A DNA stretch of 64,000 nucleotides. It comes from Ectobius pallidus. Taxonomy: Eukaryota; Arthropoda; Insecta; Blattodea; Ectobiidae. Under the pieces are notes generated by a model. It saw only the letters and a program-made list of their open reading frames with translations. It was not told where the DNA came from and searched no databases. Numbering within the stretch: position 1 is the first letter of the stretch; every line of letters starts with the position of its first letter. Where the stretch lies: the NCBI GenBank assembly GCA_964059195.1, contig CAXKWD010000005.1, positions 138,461,686-138,525,685 on the forward strand. Reading direction: 5' to 3'. Made by a program: the position numbers and the translations under genes. This document shows positions 1 through 11,915 of the stretch, piece by piece.

Positions 1-525
1 GTCAAATTCCGTTTCACCCTCCATGAATTTTGTGTAATTGGTGATGTTTATATAATGAAATAAAAACACTTATGTCCGCATTTTTTAAGTCTCTGTTTTA
101 ACCATCAGAAGGACTGTGTTGTGCAGATTATTTCTGCACAAATTTCACAGAAATAGGACCAAGGGTTAATTAAAGATTGCGAGTTTAATCATAATATGCC
201 AAACTATCATGATGCAGCATTGAGAAGTTGAAACGCAAACGAAGGTGCTGCCAGTGTTTCGGTGGACCGCCGCTCTCCCTATACCCACCATTGTATTAGC
301 GGTGGAGTCATCACACTTTCTCATTCTATTCATTATGCTTAAACTTTTATAACACAAATGGTGTAAAATTACTTAGGCTACACTTCTTTAAAAACATGAA
401 TATTGCCTAAAAGGGGAAAAATATTCCTTGAGTTCAATATAAATCTGCAAAGTAAATAAAAACAAACTTCATAGAAATAACAAGAATTTTAATAAAAACA
501 ACTTCACAGAAAGAACAAAAATTCA
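1..525. other. AT-rich non-coding stretch
   Basis: I see no gene here. The only structure is an imperfect direct repeat at about 458-525: two A-rich units, each carrying an aacttca(c/t)agaaa core, sit directly before the R2-like fragment. Confidence 0.5.
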
Positions 526-1092
526 GCTGATGGAGGATTGGATGGTACAACCCTTTGCAGAAGATGCGTTAAGGAGACTGAAACACCGAGTCATGTACTC
601 GGGTCCTGTCCATTCAACTCTCTACTTATTACCCGTAGACATCATAAGATCAAACATATCCTCACTGATTTGTTGCATGATAAGACCTTTGACTGTTTCG
701 AAGAAGTTCATGCTATTGATGAAGCGGGATCCAGTCGATTTGCAGATATAGTGGCATTCAAAAAACAAGATAAAAAGGCCTACATCCTGGACCCCACTGT
801 GCGGTACGAAAATAATGATATAGACCATGCTAAACAAGTTGATCAGGAGAAGAAAGCAATTTACAACAGCTGCATACCATTCTTTCAGCAAAAGTATACA
901 TCTAGATATGGAAACCGCAATTACATCGTGCAAGGACTTCTATTTGGAGCACGGGGTACAGTCTATCAGTTTGTAGCTGACTTCCTAAAACAACTTGGAA
1001 TTGATAAGCGCCACCTGATAACTATCTCAGAAACTATAATATCCGACTCTGTTGGAATAATACATCATCATATTTATGGGAACATGCATTGA
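526..1092 (+). pseudogene. R2-like non-LTR retrotransposon, C-terminal endonuclease fragment
   Basis: This is the tail of a LINE polyprotein, open from about 496 to the stop at 1090-1092. There is no ATG at the apparent start; 538 is a TTG, so the fragment is 5'-truncated. Numbering from 538, a CCHC finger is visible as C7, C10, H19, C24 in a C-x2-C-x8-H-x4-C pattern. It is followed by a restriction-like endonuclease core with D70 (ADIVAF) and D85-P86 then E91 (LDPTVRYE). In R2-clade elements this finger plus PD-(D/E)XK-type nuclease lies after the reverse transcriptase and nicks the target DNA. The reverse transcriptase is missing, so the copy is dead. The remaining frame has no internal stop, which suggests modest age. 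Assignment to the R2 group rests on motif order and peptide resemblance, not on a search. Confidence 0.75.
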
Positions 1093-1260
1093 ATCTCTGC
1101 TTATCTCTACTTGTCAATTTAACTCAAAGCAAAAACAAAAATTGTGTTTGAATTGTTATCCATTGGCCTTCATGGCTTGAATGGTAAGCTGTGTCTTAGG
1201 GCAACTTGTGTATTCAAGCAGCTTCATTTTTATAATAAATGATTTCCTCCTCCTAATAAA
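1093..1260 (+). mobile_element. Probable 3' UTR of the R2-like fragment
   Basis: The sequence after the stop contains ataataaatg and cctaataaag near 1231-1260, which could be the end of the element transcript. The boundary is a guess because no target duplication was recognised. Confidence 0.35.
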
Positions 1261-2677
1261 GTAACGCACATAATCCTACACATTTTTGTGCAACTTGTTG
1301 GTCTGAAACAAGAATTATTTTATCAGAATCGATTTCAGTCTTAATCATATAAAATTAGGAATATTCCTAGACTTTTGTAAGATTTTAGGCTTTCCTGGCG
1401 AATCTTATGTAGAAAATCTTATCGGGTTTCCTAGACTTTTCTCAAACGACGAAAGTTGGCGTTCTGTGTTCGGGTTTATAGTAATTATTCGTTTTGATTT
1501 TTTCCCAACAGGAGGACTTAAAACCCAATAAGTGTTACTAAATTAATCTTTGGTTCAGAGGTTCTGTACTTCCACCCATTTATATTAATGTTTATATAAG
1601 AGACCGTATACTATCTTCCAATCGTCCATATGAATGTTTATCTAACATACCTCCACATTTCATATAAGGACATTGATCTTGATCGCACATCGAACAGAAA
1701 AATTCCTCTTCCTAGATGGAAATTGATTATTTTAAATGGTATGATATAACATCTTTACGAGCGTATTGCTCAAACACTCTGAAGATGAAATAATGTAATT
1801 ATGAAGCAGCGCCTTACGATTAATTGAATTACTACCATCCCGTCAAAGGAAAATCACGACAGAAATCAATCTACAAAGCAGTGCAACACGGTGTTGGATT
1901 CAGGTGCAATTTCTTGCAGTTAAAACGTTTTCAATTGCAAATCTCGGGAACACGACTTAACAATTACTGTAATTGCTGAGTAGTCGTGAAGAATGTATGC
2001 AAATCAAATACTGTAAATTCACTGGAATTAATTTTAAGTCATTAAGCACCACTACTTAGGATATTCTTCTGTTTCCTGTATATTTCCGAAAGCGGATTTT
2101 TGAATTGATAGTTGTATAACGTATTCAACGTGTTTCTTTTGCACGATCTGATGATCAAACAGGGAAGTGTTGGAAATACTTTCGTGTACAGCATAATTAT
2201 AAAGCAGTAGATAAAATCCTACAATACTAGGCCTATATTTTGTCACCATACAAAATTATTCGTCCGCATAATTTTTATTTCCTTAAGAGTTTCCTCTTTT
2301 ATTGAATAAGAGTTACTTTAGTATACTGAGTGGCCTTTAATTGATTGTTATATTATACAGTATCATATATTTTCTCTGTTTGTTTTTGATTGCTTAAGCT
2401 GAATAAAAATTATTTTCTCTAACTTAGACGATATATTACAGTAACCTACATTAGATCGAATTTCTTTCCACCCAATTATCTTAGCATGTTAACATTGCAC
2501 TGAATACGTAGGCTATAACAATTTTTCATTATTCATTATTTCGTAAATCCGAATGACAGTAAAGTACTAGCTTCCGGTTTTCTAGTTCTCAGGTTCTATT
2601 TCGGCCCAGGTCGGTAGTTTTTCAGGAAAGTGAAGGAACTCCTACAGATTTGAGCACACCGCGGCGACATTCAGTAT
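1261..2677. other. AT-rich non-coding stretch
   Basis: No gene, transposon end or RNA gene was recognised. Short open frames here have no recognisable family. Confidence 0.5.
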
Positions 2678-2726
2678 ATTAATAATAATAATAATAATAA
2701 TAATATAATAATAATTATAATAATAT
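2678..2726. repeat. (TAA)n microsatellite, interrupted
   Basis: ATA/TAA triplets run from about 2678, with interruptions after 2702. Confidence 0.85.
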
Positions 2727-4007
2727 AAATCACTCATTATTGCTAATCATCAGTTTTATTACAGTGGGGATGGACATTTAAATGTAACAGCTAGGATTTA
2801 TCTCTTCTGTGATTCCATTTTTTCGAAACTTCAAAACTTTAATATAGGTCTATGTAACCGTGTTTAAAAATGATTATACTATACAATGCCAAATTTTCAA
2901 GTAAATGTTACAGATTCGTCAGATATGGAACCTTAGCTTTGGGAGGTGTGAACCGAACCAAACTTTGAATTAGTTTACAATTTTATACACAGTATTGTTC
3001 TCTTGGAAGTTATCTTAAGGCCATGTAAGAATTCCACTAAACTTGTTTAAAAATGTATACTTAAAAAAATAATTCGTTTAAGCTGAAAATAGAATCGAAA
3101 TATTATAATAATAGTAAGAGAGCGCACAAGTTGTGCATAATATTTGTCACTCATGTTGTGCACAATTTTATCACCGATACTTCACGATTGGAACAGCTTA
3201 AGATGTGGTATCGATCACAGATATTACCGCACAGAACACACTCGCATTGGACGACCGGTTCATGGAAGGACTGGTTTGCGCACATCTTGTGGTGATATCC
3301 ATGGACCGCCATCGATGTATTTAAAATCAGTATACATTTTGACTGCGGATTTAGCCATTAAAAATTCAGGTCACATTTAACTTTATTATTCTACCGTTCA
3401 AAAATTTGAATTCGAACTTAACGATAGGAAATTTTATTCGAAATACTTCGTGAGCGTGATACTCCAATAACTATTAAAGGCGTCACTAGTAGTTTAAAAA
3501 ATGTAGGTCAGATGCAAAGAAAGTGATCTGACACAACTTTTCGCTCTGGTTGACGCAACACGTGAATTACCTTTCAGGTTCGTCATTGAAGACTGCTGCG
3601 ATTTTACGAGACTGTACTACATAATTGACACGAAAGGGTACACTTTTCTTGGGAACTGTCTCTTAATGTATCCCTAACGTAAACGACGTAAGCGTGGCTC
3701 TTTTGATGTGTGAAATTCAGAGACGCGGGTGTTCTTTTACGACCATCTGACGCTCTTTGACGCTGTCATCTGAAATTATGACTTGAGACGTTAGTGGAAC
3801 AGCTTCTTAATATAGATGCAAAATACTTTCATGACACGTTTAATACTCTATTCGTAAGTTATCAGTAAAATTGCTTCTTACTCAATATTTCTCCACCCGA
3901 TATTTTTACAAAAAGTTTACACAGAACAGGAGTAAGAAAAAAAGCAATTCTTTTCTGTGAGATTGGAGAACCTTTTCTAAAAGGTATGCTGAATTTTGTT
4001 GTAAATG
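2727..4007. other. AT-rich non-coding stretch
   Basis: Nothing recognisable apart from scattered short open frames. The 78-codon frame at 3144-3380 shows no family features. Confidence 0.45.
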
Positions 4008-4447
4008 GTTAGAATTAGGGATGGGTCGATACCAGATTTTCTCGATACTCGATACCGATACATGATTTTTTTCCTCTATACTCGATACCTTCAACATTTC
4101 CAGTTTCAATAAATAGGTACATTAAAAATTAAAATTTGAGAGAACTGTGTAATACAAACTAAATTAATTAAGTCTGCATATTTAATTAGACAAAATTTAA
4201 TATCATCAGTAGCCTATAATTATTTTTAAACTTTACATTAAAACTATAATTAGTTTTTTAAACAGTCGACTTACAAGTTTTTGTTAAAAAATACTAGCAT
4301 TCTCACTTAATTGCAGAATTGCAGAATTACAAAAGAATCGAAAAAGTATCGAGCGAGTTTTCTGAAGTATCGTTCGATGCCGATACCATGCAAGTATCGA
4401 GAGTATCGAGGTATCGAAAGTATCGAGGACCCATCCCTAGTTAGAAT
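4008..4447 (+). mobile_element. hAT-type MITE, TAGGGATGGGT family, copy 1
   Basis: The element spans 4016-4439 (424 bp) and begins TAGGGATGGGTCGATACC and ends GGACCCATCCCTA. The same 8 bp, GTTAGAAT, stands directly outside both ends (4008-4015 and 4440-4447), a perfect target duplication of the length made by hAT transposases. The TIRs are long and built from a short repeat of TATCGAG/CTCGATA units, so both ends resemble minisatellites. The interior is AT-rich with no transposase. A second copy lies at 17665-18096 in the opposite orientation. The open frame on the minus strand at 3906-4109 is a by-product of the TIR repeat. Confidence 0.93.
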
Positions 4448-5439
4448 CTATGAAAAGTGCTATTTTGTTTGTTAGAATTATCAACAGTTATACCAGGAGT
4501 GCTGACTACTTTATTGGTAATTTAATTTATCTTAACGAATGTATCTTGTTACGATAATTATTTCTTGACCAAAGTTGGACATTGATACATTACTAGACCT
4601 GGAATTTTAGGCTCTAAAAAATTAGTTTTAGGCATCTAAAATAGGCTTTTAAAAAGTAAATAGGCTTTTAAAAGATAAAATAGTAACTTAGAATATTTTT
4701 AAAAATGTGTAAATAGATAGAAAATAGACTTTAAATTTTACAATATACACTTAAACTGTAACATGGTCTTTTCTTTTTTACTGCAAGAAACGTGGTATAA
4801 CTATTCTTAACAGAATTAACTGCAAAATTAGGCATCACGAACTATATTCACTTAAACAGATGTTCTTTCACTGGTGACTTGACACAATAGTCCTTCCTCT
4901 TTAATCCTCCCCCGTCAGTCAGCATTGCTTTAGCGACAGTTGTTTGGAATAATCAAGTTTCTGTGAAAAAACCCACCTCTATTATTCTGATTTTCATTAA
5001 GGGATAGGCCTATCCATTATAAGATTATGAAGTTGGATTTTATTTTAAATGTACAAAATAGGCATTTTAGGCACTAAAATAGTAAAATAGGTACTGAAGG
5101 TCCAAATAGGCATTTTAGGGCGCTATAAAACTCTATAAATGTAAACCTGTTTGTGTATCATATCTCTAACCCTAATATACCTTCGGGTGAAATAGGGTTT
5201 ATTTCAATTTGGATATTCAATAAAATAAAATAAAAGTGATTTATTATGAAACATCCACATATTTAAACATTTTTCATGTTATTTCGTAAGAATGTTAACT
5301 GTACAATAACAGTTGGAGCAAAAATCACTAAATAGTATGCCTCACAGTACTGCATATTACATAACTTGTCTGTCTGTGAGGTAGACCATTAGGGCAATCA
5401 GTCATAGGAGAGAAGTTCCATCTGGCGCCGTGAATTGAG
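4448..5439. other. AT-rich non-coding stretch
   Basis: At 4590-5120 there are several short repeats of the words taggcttttaaa and ataggcattttaggc, which look like a decayed tandem or dispersed repeat. No gene was recognised. Confidence 0.45.
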
Positions 5440-5513
5440 CCCCGGCTTAGCTCAGTTGGTAGAGCATTGGCGCGAATAGCCAAAGGTTCTGGGTTCAAGT
5501 CCCAGTGTCGGAG
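5440..5513 (+). tRNA. tRNA-like sequence, probably a pseudogene or SINE head
   Basis: The D arm (GCTC/GAGC), anticodon stem (TTGGC/GCCAA) and T arm (CTGGG-TTCAAGT-CCCAG) are all perfect, with a 5-nt variable loop. The A box (TAGCTCAGTTGG) and B box (GGTTCAAGTCC) are good polymerase III signals. Two things argue against a working tRNA. Position 33 in the 7-nt loop GCGAATA is C instead of the universal T, and the acceptor stem pairs at only five of seven positions. The anticodon by position would be GAA. The SINE copies at 6.3-6.8 kb also carry C at position 33, which favours a shared tRNA-derived repeat. Confidence 0.55.
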
Positions 5514-6319
5514 GAATTTTTCTCCTATAATATTTTCATCATTAGTGAATCTTGAACGCAGTATTAGTTTGACCTATAACTTAGCGATCGAAGCGTCTGC
5601 GACGAATACATTGTAGGCGTTAATACCAGTTATCAATATTAATTACTTGTTTTGACGAGCAGACCGTCAATAAACTCCTGATCCGTCACGAATGTCATAT
5701 CCTCATGTGATTGTCACCGACAGAACCGCAGACGTGGTACATACTACAGTCTGTCAGCAGAATTCCAGAGTCCAGAGAGTGACACTCCAGAGAATGCTCA
5801 TAGGTAGATATGTCCCTTGTTCGCTGTCAGTCATCATATTTGAATCATAAAAGCTACAAGGCTAACATCTCGCAGTTCCGTTATTAATGTTGCAAGCATT
5901 TCACTGGAAGTTTTCTCGTATCAAGGTTTTGGTATTTACTTATGGAGTGTGGTATTTATAACTGATATTTGTTTATGCAATATTAGAGCGTCAGTTTTTA
6001 GTGCATTTTAATATTGTAATATTTTTTGAGCTATTATTTTAGCTAGCTTAAAAAAATACTAATACATTTGTACTGGACACTAGTGCAAGTTCGGAGTCGC
6101 GAAGTTGGTGCACATATCAAGTAAAAGGCTATATCATACCTGAGCAACTGAGGGGAAATGCTTTAGTACCCCACCCATGCTGTGACGCATGAAACCTGCT
6201 CTTCATGTTCAGTGTCACGTCGAAACTGCTTTATTCTGACGTCAAGGGCGACTGTAGTGGGAGGCATTACCCCTCCGCACAGTGGCACAATGTGCACCAG
6301 TTGCGCACCCATGAAGTCA
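5514..6319. other. Non-coding stretch
   Basis: No recognisable gene. Sequence from about 6163 to 6319 may be the 3' body of the minus-strand SINE, but the copy at 6657-6839 does not extend far enough to confirm it. Confidence 0.4.
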
Positions 6320-6463
6320 TGGAAAGGTGAAGTCAGACTGAAAAATTCAATGCCATAGCCGGGATTTGAACCAAGATCATCGGCTCTCCGTGCCGCTGCT
6401 CTTACCAACTGAGCTACCATTAACAACATATCGATGGCTTGGTTCCAAATATGGCTATCTGCA
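6320..6463 (-). mobile_element. tRNA-headed SINE-like repeat, left arm of inverted pair
   Basis: Read on the minus strand it starts with a leader containing ggaaccaagccatcgatatg, then a tRNA-like head with A box TAGCTCAGTTGG, stem CGGC-ACGGAGA-GCCG and B box GGTTCAAATCC, then a body containing gtctgacttcacctttcca. The element may continue on the minus strand to about 6163. A run of about 18 A on the plus strand at 6462-6479 sits next to it on the side of the inverted copy. Confidence 0.7.
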
Positions 6464-6656
6464 AAAAAAAAAAAAAAAAAATTACTGTACAAGCAAAATA
6501 AAGTTCCGAAATAAATATGAAATCAACATTTTTCACATAACTACTTGGGTACTTTGGTTGGTTAGTGGCTCCATTTTTAAACATCAGTTTGAAACATTGG
6601 GAACTTACAGATAATCTTATTGTGAGTCTGTTTGTGCAAAAATCCCAAAATTGAAA

Positions 6657-6839
6657 GTTTTGCAGATGGCTACATCTGGAACCAAGCCATCGATATGTGA
6701 GTCAGTTGGAGAATTCAATTTGTACCGGCATGTTGCCATGGTAGCTTAGTTGGTAAGAGCAGCGGCACGGAGAGCCGAAGATCCTGATTAAAATCTCGGT
6801 AATGGAATTGAATTTTTCAGTCTGACTTCACCTTTCCAT
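6657..6839 (+). mobile_element. tRNA-headed SINE-like repeat, right arm of inverted pair
   Basis: This is the second copy, in plus orientation, of the repeat at 6320-6463. It has the same leader (ggaaccaagccatcgatatg), tRNA-like head at about 6736-6800 and body up to ttcacctttccat. The B box is decayed (TGATTAAAATC), so this copy is older or less constrained. The two arms could pair in RNA over about 140 nt around a spacer of 193 nt. Confidence 0.7.
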
Positions 6840-8221
6840 CTTAGACTACACATAGCCAGTGTGAAAATAATTTTTATTCCACTATATGAAGTCATGCTAC
6901 CTTGGAGAGCACAATATTGTACATCCTTGAGTATCACGACATAAGAAAGTATTGTTCAGTGGTTTTACATTGTCATCGAGGACAGATGTGGTTAGGGTGG
7001 AGTAGAAGGAAACAACTAAAGGCAGTGAGTAAGGTATGGTGTAGGCAGCATGAGGCGACAGGTGAAACAGCAAGTGAAAGAAAGACAAAATAAAAATAAA
7101 CATCGGCGCTCCAGTAGTGAAAGTCCCAAGAATAATTATATAGAGAGGGGAATACTGAAATATAGAATAAACAATAAATAATGCAAGCGGCAATAACTAA
7201 AATAAAATGGTACCACGGAGAGCAGAACTCGTTTTTCCATGGCGTGTTCTGTGTGACCGCTTAAGCCTATACAAACTTGATATATGTTGAGCTATTTATT
7301 AATCTGGTTTGCATGCTACAGAGCATTTACTCTTACGCCTACTAATACAAACAGTACAAAAAGAAAAACTTGATTATGGATACCGAAATAATAAATTGTA
7401 TCGCTATGAACATGGGAATAGAAACCCTGTATGTTTTAAATCATAGCTTTTAATATGTTTCATGTCTTGAAATGGGAACACTATTTTTTTTTCAAACTGT
7501 TTAAACGCACTTTCGTATCGGAATGATAGATGACGTTTAAATTAACTTTCTTGCAAATTGCGACAACTGTGTTTTTGAATTGACACGCATGTAACACTGA
7601 CTACCATGCTAAGTGGTGAAGGCAAAAAGTTCATTTTAGACTGATGATAATTTATTCTGTAATTACTTTGAAACATGCACTTGAATGAAACGTTTGTTAT
7701 CGGGCAATAAAGTACACAAATGGGTCACTTTCATCGCATAAACCCGTAATCGAGATTTCTGTCGCCATAAAGTAAATCATGTTTGCAATTTAATTACCCA
7801 TAAAAATAAGGCATAGTTTCATTTAATGTCTTAGGAGAGGAAGATTAAGAAAAATTATGGAAATTGATACTCGCCCAGTAGGTGATTCCAACCAAACGTT
7901 TCTGTAATTTTATCCAATCAGCAAATCATCCGTTTGCCTAACAATCTTTCTACCCATCTGTATCTTTCCAATTATAATAAGGAAATTATAGAGGAATGCA
8001 GTTTTCCACAAAATCTAATTAATCTTAGAATGATTCCACATTTCGTAGTCTGCTTATAACGCACTGTGGTGTTAGTCCATTGCCTACTCAAGGAACATAT
8101 TGGGTTTAAAAACGCGGATTTTTTGTCCTCCCGTCCAATAACTCAGAACTAGTGGCAAACTTCTTTTCCGAACGAACGCTTGCTTTTGGTTTCTTCGGCC
8201 GGGAATAAAATACAGTATTGA
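6840..8221. other. AT-rich non-coding stretch
   Basis: Nothing recognisable. Small open frames around 6897-7193 overlap on both strands and show no family features. Confidence 0.5.
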
Positions 8222-8345
8222 GTTATATATTATATAACTTATATATAACTTTATATGTATTATATAACTTTATATATATTATATAACTTTATATATATTA
8301 TATAACTTTATATATATTATATAACTTATATAATATAATATTATA
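8222..8345. repeat. AT tandem repeat, 19-bp unit
   Basis: About four near-identical copies of a 19-bp unit, tttatatatattatataac, are flanked by degenerate copies and more TA-rich DNA. Each unit contains a small palindrome. Confidence 0.85.
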
Positions 8346-8579
8346 TTAGTGAACTTCTTTTGTTACTTGACGCGTTATGAACTTATAGATACCAGCATTC
8401 AGTTTAAATCTTAGCCGTTTAAAGTGTGCTGATTTGGCTGTTAACTTGAATGCGAGAAAATTTCTCGATTCATCTTCGTACCATCAATCTCTTCCATATA
8501 TCTTGTCCCTCGTGGAAGACAACGAAAAACCACTTCTAGTTGTACTTACCCTGAGTCGTAATCATGGAATCCTACAGAT

Positions 8580-8854
8580 CAGTGGTCTCTTAACTATGTT
8601 AAAGTAAAGGACCATTTTCATCTTGGTGAAAGACTAGCGGCCCGCATTGATTTGTTGATTTACTAATTACACGACACATAGCCTACGAAACACTAATATA
8701 TCTTAATTTGTATTTTGTCTTCCATTTTGTAACGTTAATTAACAACACTATCTGAACTAGAGTTTGTTTGCAGCCGTCAAAGCTTAAGCAAGCATTGTAT
8801 ATTAGCATTTGTTTGCTGCCCGCCAAGTCACGGGCCGCGGGTTGAAGACCACTG
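8580..8854. mobile_element. Probable decayed hAT-type MITE
   Basis: The left end reads CAGTGGTCTCTTAAC and the right end, on the complement, reads CAGTGGTCTTCAACCC. These are terminal inverted repeats of the hAT kind. Matching GC-rich inner words (gcggcccgc and acgggccgcgg) also face each other. The 8-bp flanks, ctacagat and ggcgataa, do not match, so the copy is old or one end is wrongly placed. Confidence 0.55.
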
Positions 8855-9579
8855 GGCGATAAGGCATCTTAGTAAGTGAGAAGATGAAATGGAAAAGTAT
8901 CTTTTAAATAATTTTTCCTGACATAGATTTCAGATACTTTGTATGACGTAGACTGCATTTTCAGCACGTGTTTATATTCAGTAGCCGCTAAGCATCATTG
9001 AGTTTTTCCTCGATATAGTCAATGTTCTATATATTTTTATCCGCTTATTTCAACACCCAAAGTACGAGCAGTTCGTATGAATTTTTATATTTTTTCCAGC
9101 ATATGCTCGTTCCAGCCGCCGTGGATCATATAACCTATGTATAATATTTTTTTGTGTGCTCCAACCACATTGGAGTCCTACGCTAAATTTGCATGCTTTG
9201 GAAGCTTTTGTGAGAGCGGGTTTCTCATCAAAACCAGAATTCCAGAATAGCCATATTTAATCATGACACGCATAGGAATACATATGGCGAGCCTGAACAA
9301 TAAAATTTCCAAATATGCTAGCACTCAAATAAACCGTATCATGCCCGTGGTACAGATTTCGAATACTGTCGGGCTGTTTTTTTCTCCTCTGGAAATGACA
9401 CCTTATACCCAGCCTATTGATGTTCTAGTTTTGCTTCATAAATATTTCTGTTAGCAAAATACATATTTCTGTTAACGCTGCCACTTCTACTTCTATCCTC
9501 CAGATTCTAGCATTTAATTAATTTTTTACTGTACCTATTACTGGAATTTATGTTTTCATTTTTTTGATTATTAACTTGG
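8855..9579. other. AT-rich non-coding stretch
   Basis: Nothing recognisable. Confidence 0.45.
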
Positions 9580-9780
9580 TGTACTTTTTCATTTCAGTCT
9601 GTTCCTTTTTTTTCATTTTCTCTATACTTCCCTCTTGTTCCTTTCCGTGCCTCTTCATTATAGTCTGATACTTTATTGGCCTAACTTTTTCTCTGTATTT
9701 TGTCATTCTTTCGTTTTTTTTCATCTTTCGTTCTCACATTTGCATTTTTTCTCTTCTTTACCGCTCTTTCTTTAAGATTA
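9580..9780 (+). repeat. Polypyrimidine-rich tract
   Basis: The plus strand is strongly enriched in T and C over about 200 bp. An open frame at 9700-9891 is a consequence of this bias and not a gene. Confidence 0.6.
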
Positions 9781-10785
9781 ATTATCTATTTAAATATTTA
9801 TTCTTCCTTTCCGTTGCATCTAGTTTTTGTTGTTGTTGTTGTTCTGCTCATTAGTCCTACCAGTCCTAGTTTAATGATAGATTTATTATAGCCTATAGAT
9901 TGTTATAAACGCTTTCTTCTTCCAAATTTGCCTTTTTCTAAATTAGCAATCTTCTCCGTAAGAACTTCTCCAATATAGGCCTATATCTTCCATAAAAGAT
10001 GGAATACCAATATACTTGCATAATACTTAATAGTGATTTTTTTATAATCGTTATTCTTTGTCCAAGGGGAAAAAGGAGTAGGCCTAACAATAGGCCTATA
10101 TTAAATTATGAGAAAATTGCGTTTGTTTTCCTCTAGTCTATATTTTCGTCTTACGAAATAATGATGACATAATGTACAGTGAAGACTATGCCAGTTATCC
10201 ACCATCATTAAGTAAATTATATGCCGTTTTTACTTCCTGATAAAGATAGGTAAAAATTAACTAGCAACTGTTTAACTATCAACAAAATAGTCTAGTGAAC
10301 TCCATCATTACATTAATGAAGACCTTTCTTCTTGTTAACGGTCTGGAAATATTGGAGATGCAGTTAAGAGTGTGGAGAAAATGATCTGTGTTTATTTATA
10401 ACATTCTCTTGGAAAGATGACGCGTTTTCCAAGAAGGGTTAAATTGCATAGCTTGAATTATAGAAGCAAGACGTTTCTAAACAATTGGCTTAATTACTGT
10501 GGAACATAACAGTTGAGAAGTTGTTTGGTTATCTTGCTAGATACTCCCAACTTGAACGTCTAGAAACTCTGCCTTTACTGTTCGCAAGGCAAACTGTAAT
10601 TAACTTTTTATTCAAAATTCTATATCTCGGCGTTCATCTCACAGTTTTGTATACATTTCATGTATATACACTGTACAGAGACATGCTGTCTCGTGCCGTG
10701 GGTACAAGAAATACAGAAACAATTTCCATGTTGGTGAGATCTCAAATATATTTTACTTGTAAAAATTAAAAATTGTTTGCTAAAT
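9781..10785. other. AT-rich non-coding stretch
   Basis: It contains several TAGGCCTA palindromes (near 9977, 10079 and 10091). An 82-codon frame at 10521-10769 shows no recognisable domain. Confidence 0.45.
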
Positions 10786-11242
10786 AAAACAAAGTTCTCA
10801 ATGAGGAAAAGAAGAATTGATTTTTATGGACACATCCTCAGAATGAACCCAAATAGACTGACCAAAAAAATCTTTGAATATTTCCTCAACAAAAAGACCA
10901 AACCATATTGGTTTAGGAAACAGAGAAGAACTTAAAAGAACTCAAAATCACAGAAAAAATGCTCATAGATAAAATTAAAGAAAAAATACATAAATAATAA
11001 TAATAATAATAATAATAATATATAAAAAATAAACCAAAGTCAAGAAAGAGAGGTTCCAAGTCAAAATCAAAACCAAACGAATGATTCAGATCAGTGAAGA
11101 CGAAAGGAAAGCAAGATCAGAAAGAATGAAGCAAAACTGGGCTAGAATTAAAACACAAAACACTGAGAAGTGATTGATTCAACGTACCCCAAAGTTGGGT
11201 GAAATGGAGGAGAAGAAGAAGAAGAAGAAAACAAAGTTCTCA
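10786..11242 (+). mobile_element. 5'-truncated LINE, 3' terminal fragment with target duplication
   Basis: The insert (10801-11227) is bracketed by a perfect 15-bp duplication AAAACAAAGTTCTCA at 10786-10800 and 11228-11242, the signature of target-primed reverse transcription. The first frame reads MRKRRIDFYGHILRM followed by TKKIF, a motif block found at the C-terminus of LINE reverse transcriptase proteins. A frameshift near 10918 is needed to continue into ETEKNLKELKITEKML. A later segment reads ISEDERKARSERMK and ends NTEK-stop at 11171-11173. A (TAA)n run at 10992-11021 interrupts it, and the element ends in a GAA-repeat tail. It has no reverse transcriptase core and is dead on arrival. 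Confidence 0.88.
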
Positions 11243-11825
11243 CCACTATATAACCATATACAGTATCTTGTTATTCTGTGGAAGTACATCTATAAATATG
11301 CTACAGTTATAATTTTTTAAAAGTTAAATTAAATGAAAAATTATAGTAACAAGCATTAATCTGATTTCCATTTACCAAAACTTATGACATAGTTAATGGT
11401 ATGTGTGATTCCGTTTGTTACTAAAGAAAATTGAAAATGGCAAACTGAAATTAAAACAGAAGTATACAGGCTAATAAAGGAGAAAAAATAGAAGATAGAT
11501 TCAAATACTATATACAGTCTAAAAATAATAAAATGAGAGAATTTGGAGGAAAGAATTCGAAATAGCTCCGCTAACATAAATATGTATTTTGTGACGTAAG
11601 CATAATTATCAGAACTACAGAACTTGAACATCAGTGTAGGTTTTACTTGGTTTTAAATGTCATTCCATTGAAAGAGGAAAACTGGTAGGCACTAGAAAAA
11701 AAAAAAGCTCGAATAATCCGAGTATTTGAGATCTATACTAACAGTGTAGACCTAAGATAAAGGCATGATATGGGTTATTTCGCGAAATATCCGCATAAAG
11801 TTAGAAGGAAATCACCACCAAAATC

Positions 11826-11826
<1 letters not shown>
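11243..11826. other. AT-rich non-coding stretch
   Basis: Nothing recognisable. A 91-codon frame on the minus strand (11356-11631) is hydrophobic and F/Y/I-rich, as expected by chance in AT-rich DNA. Confidence 0.45.

Positions 11827-11913
<87 letters not shown>
11827..11913. repeat. (TAA)29 microsatellite
   Basis: Uninterrupted TAA triplets cover about 87 bp. The poly-Asn and poly-Leu open frames here are artefacts of the repeat. Confidence 0.97.

Positions 11914-11915
<2 letters not shown>

Noticed and set aside
5440..5513. A functional tRNA gene
   Set aside because: C at position 33 and two acceptor mismatches make a working tRNA unlikely; kept only as tRNA-like.
6163..6492. A 109-codon minus-strand frame
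   Set aside because: It is read through the poly-A run and the tRNA-like SINE head.
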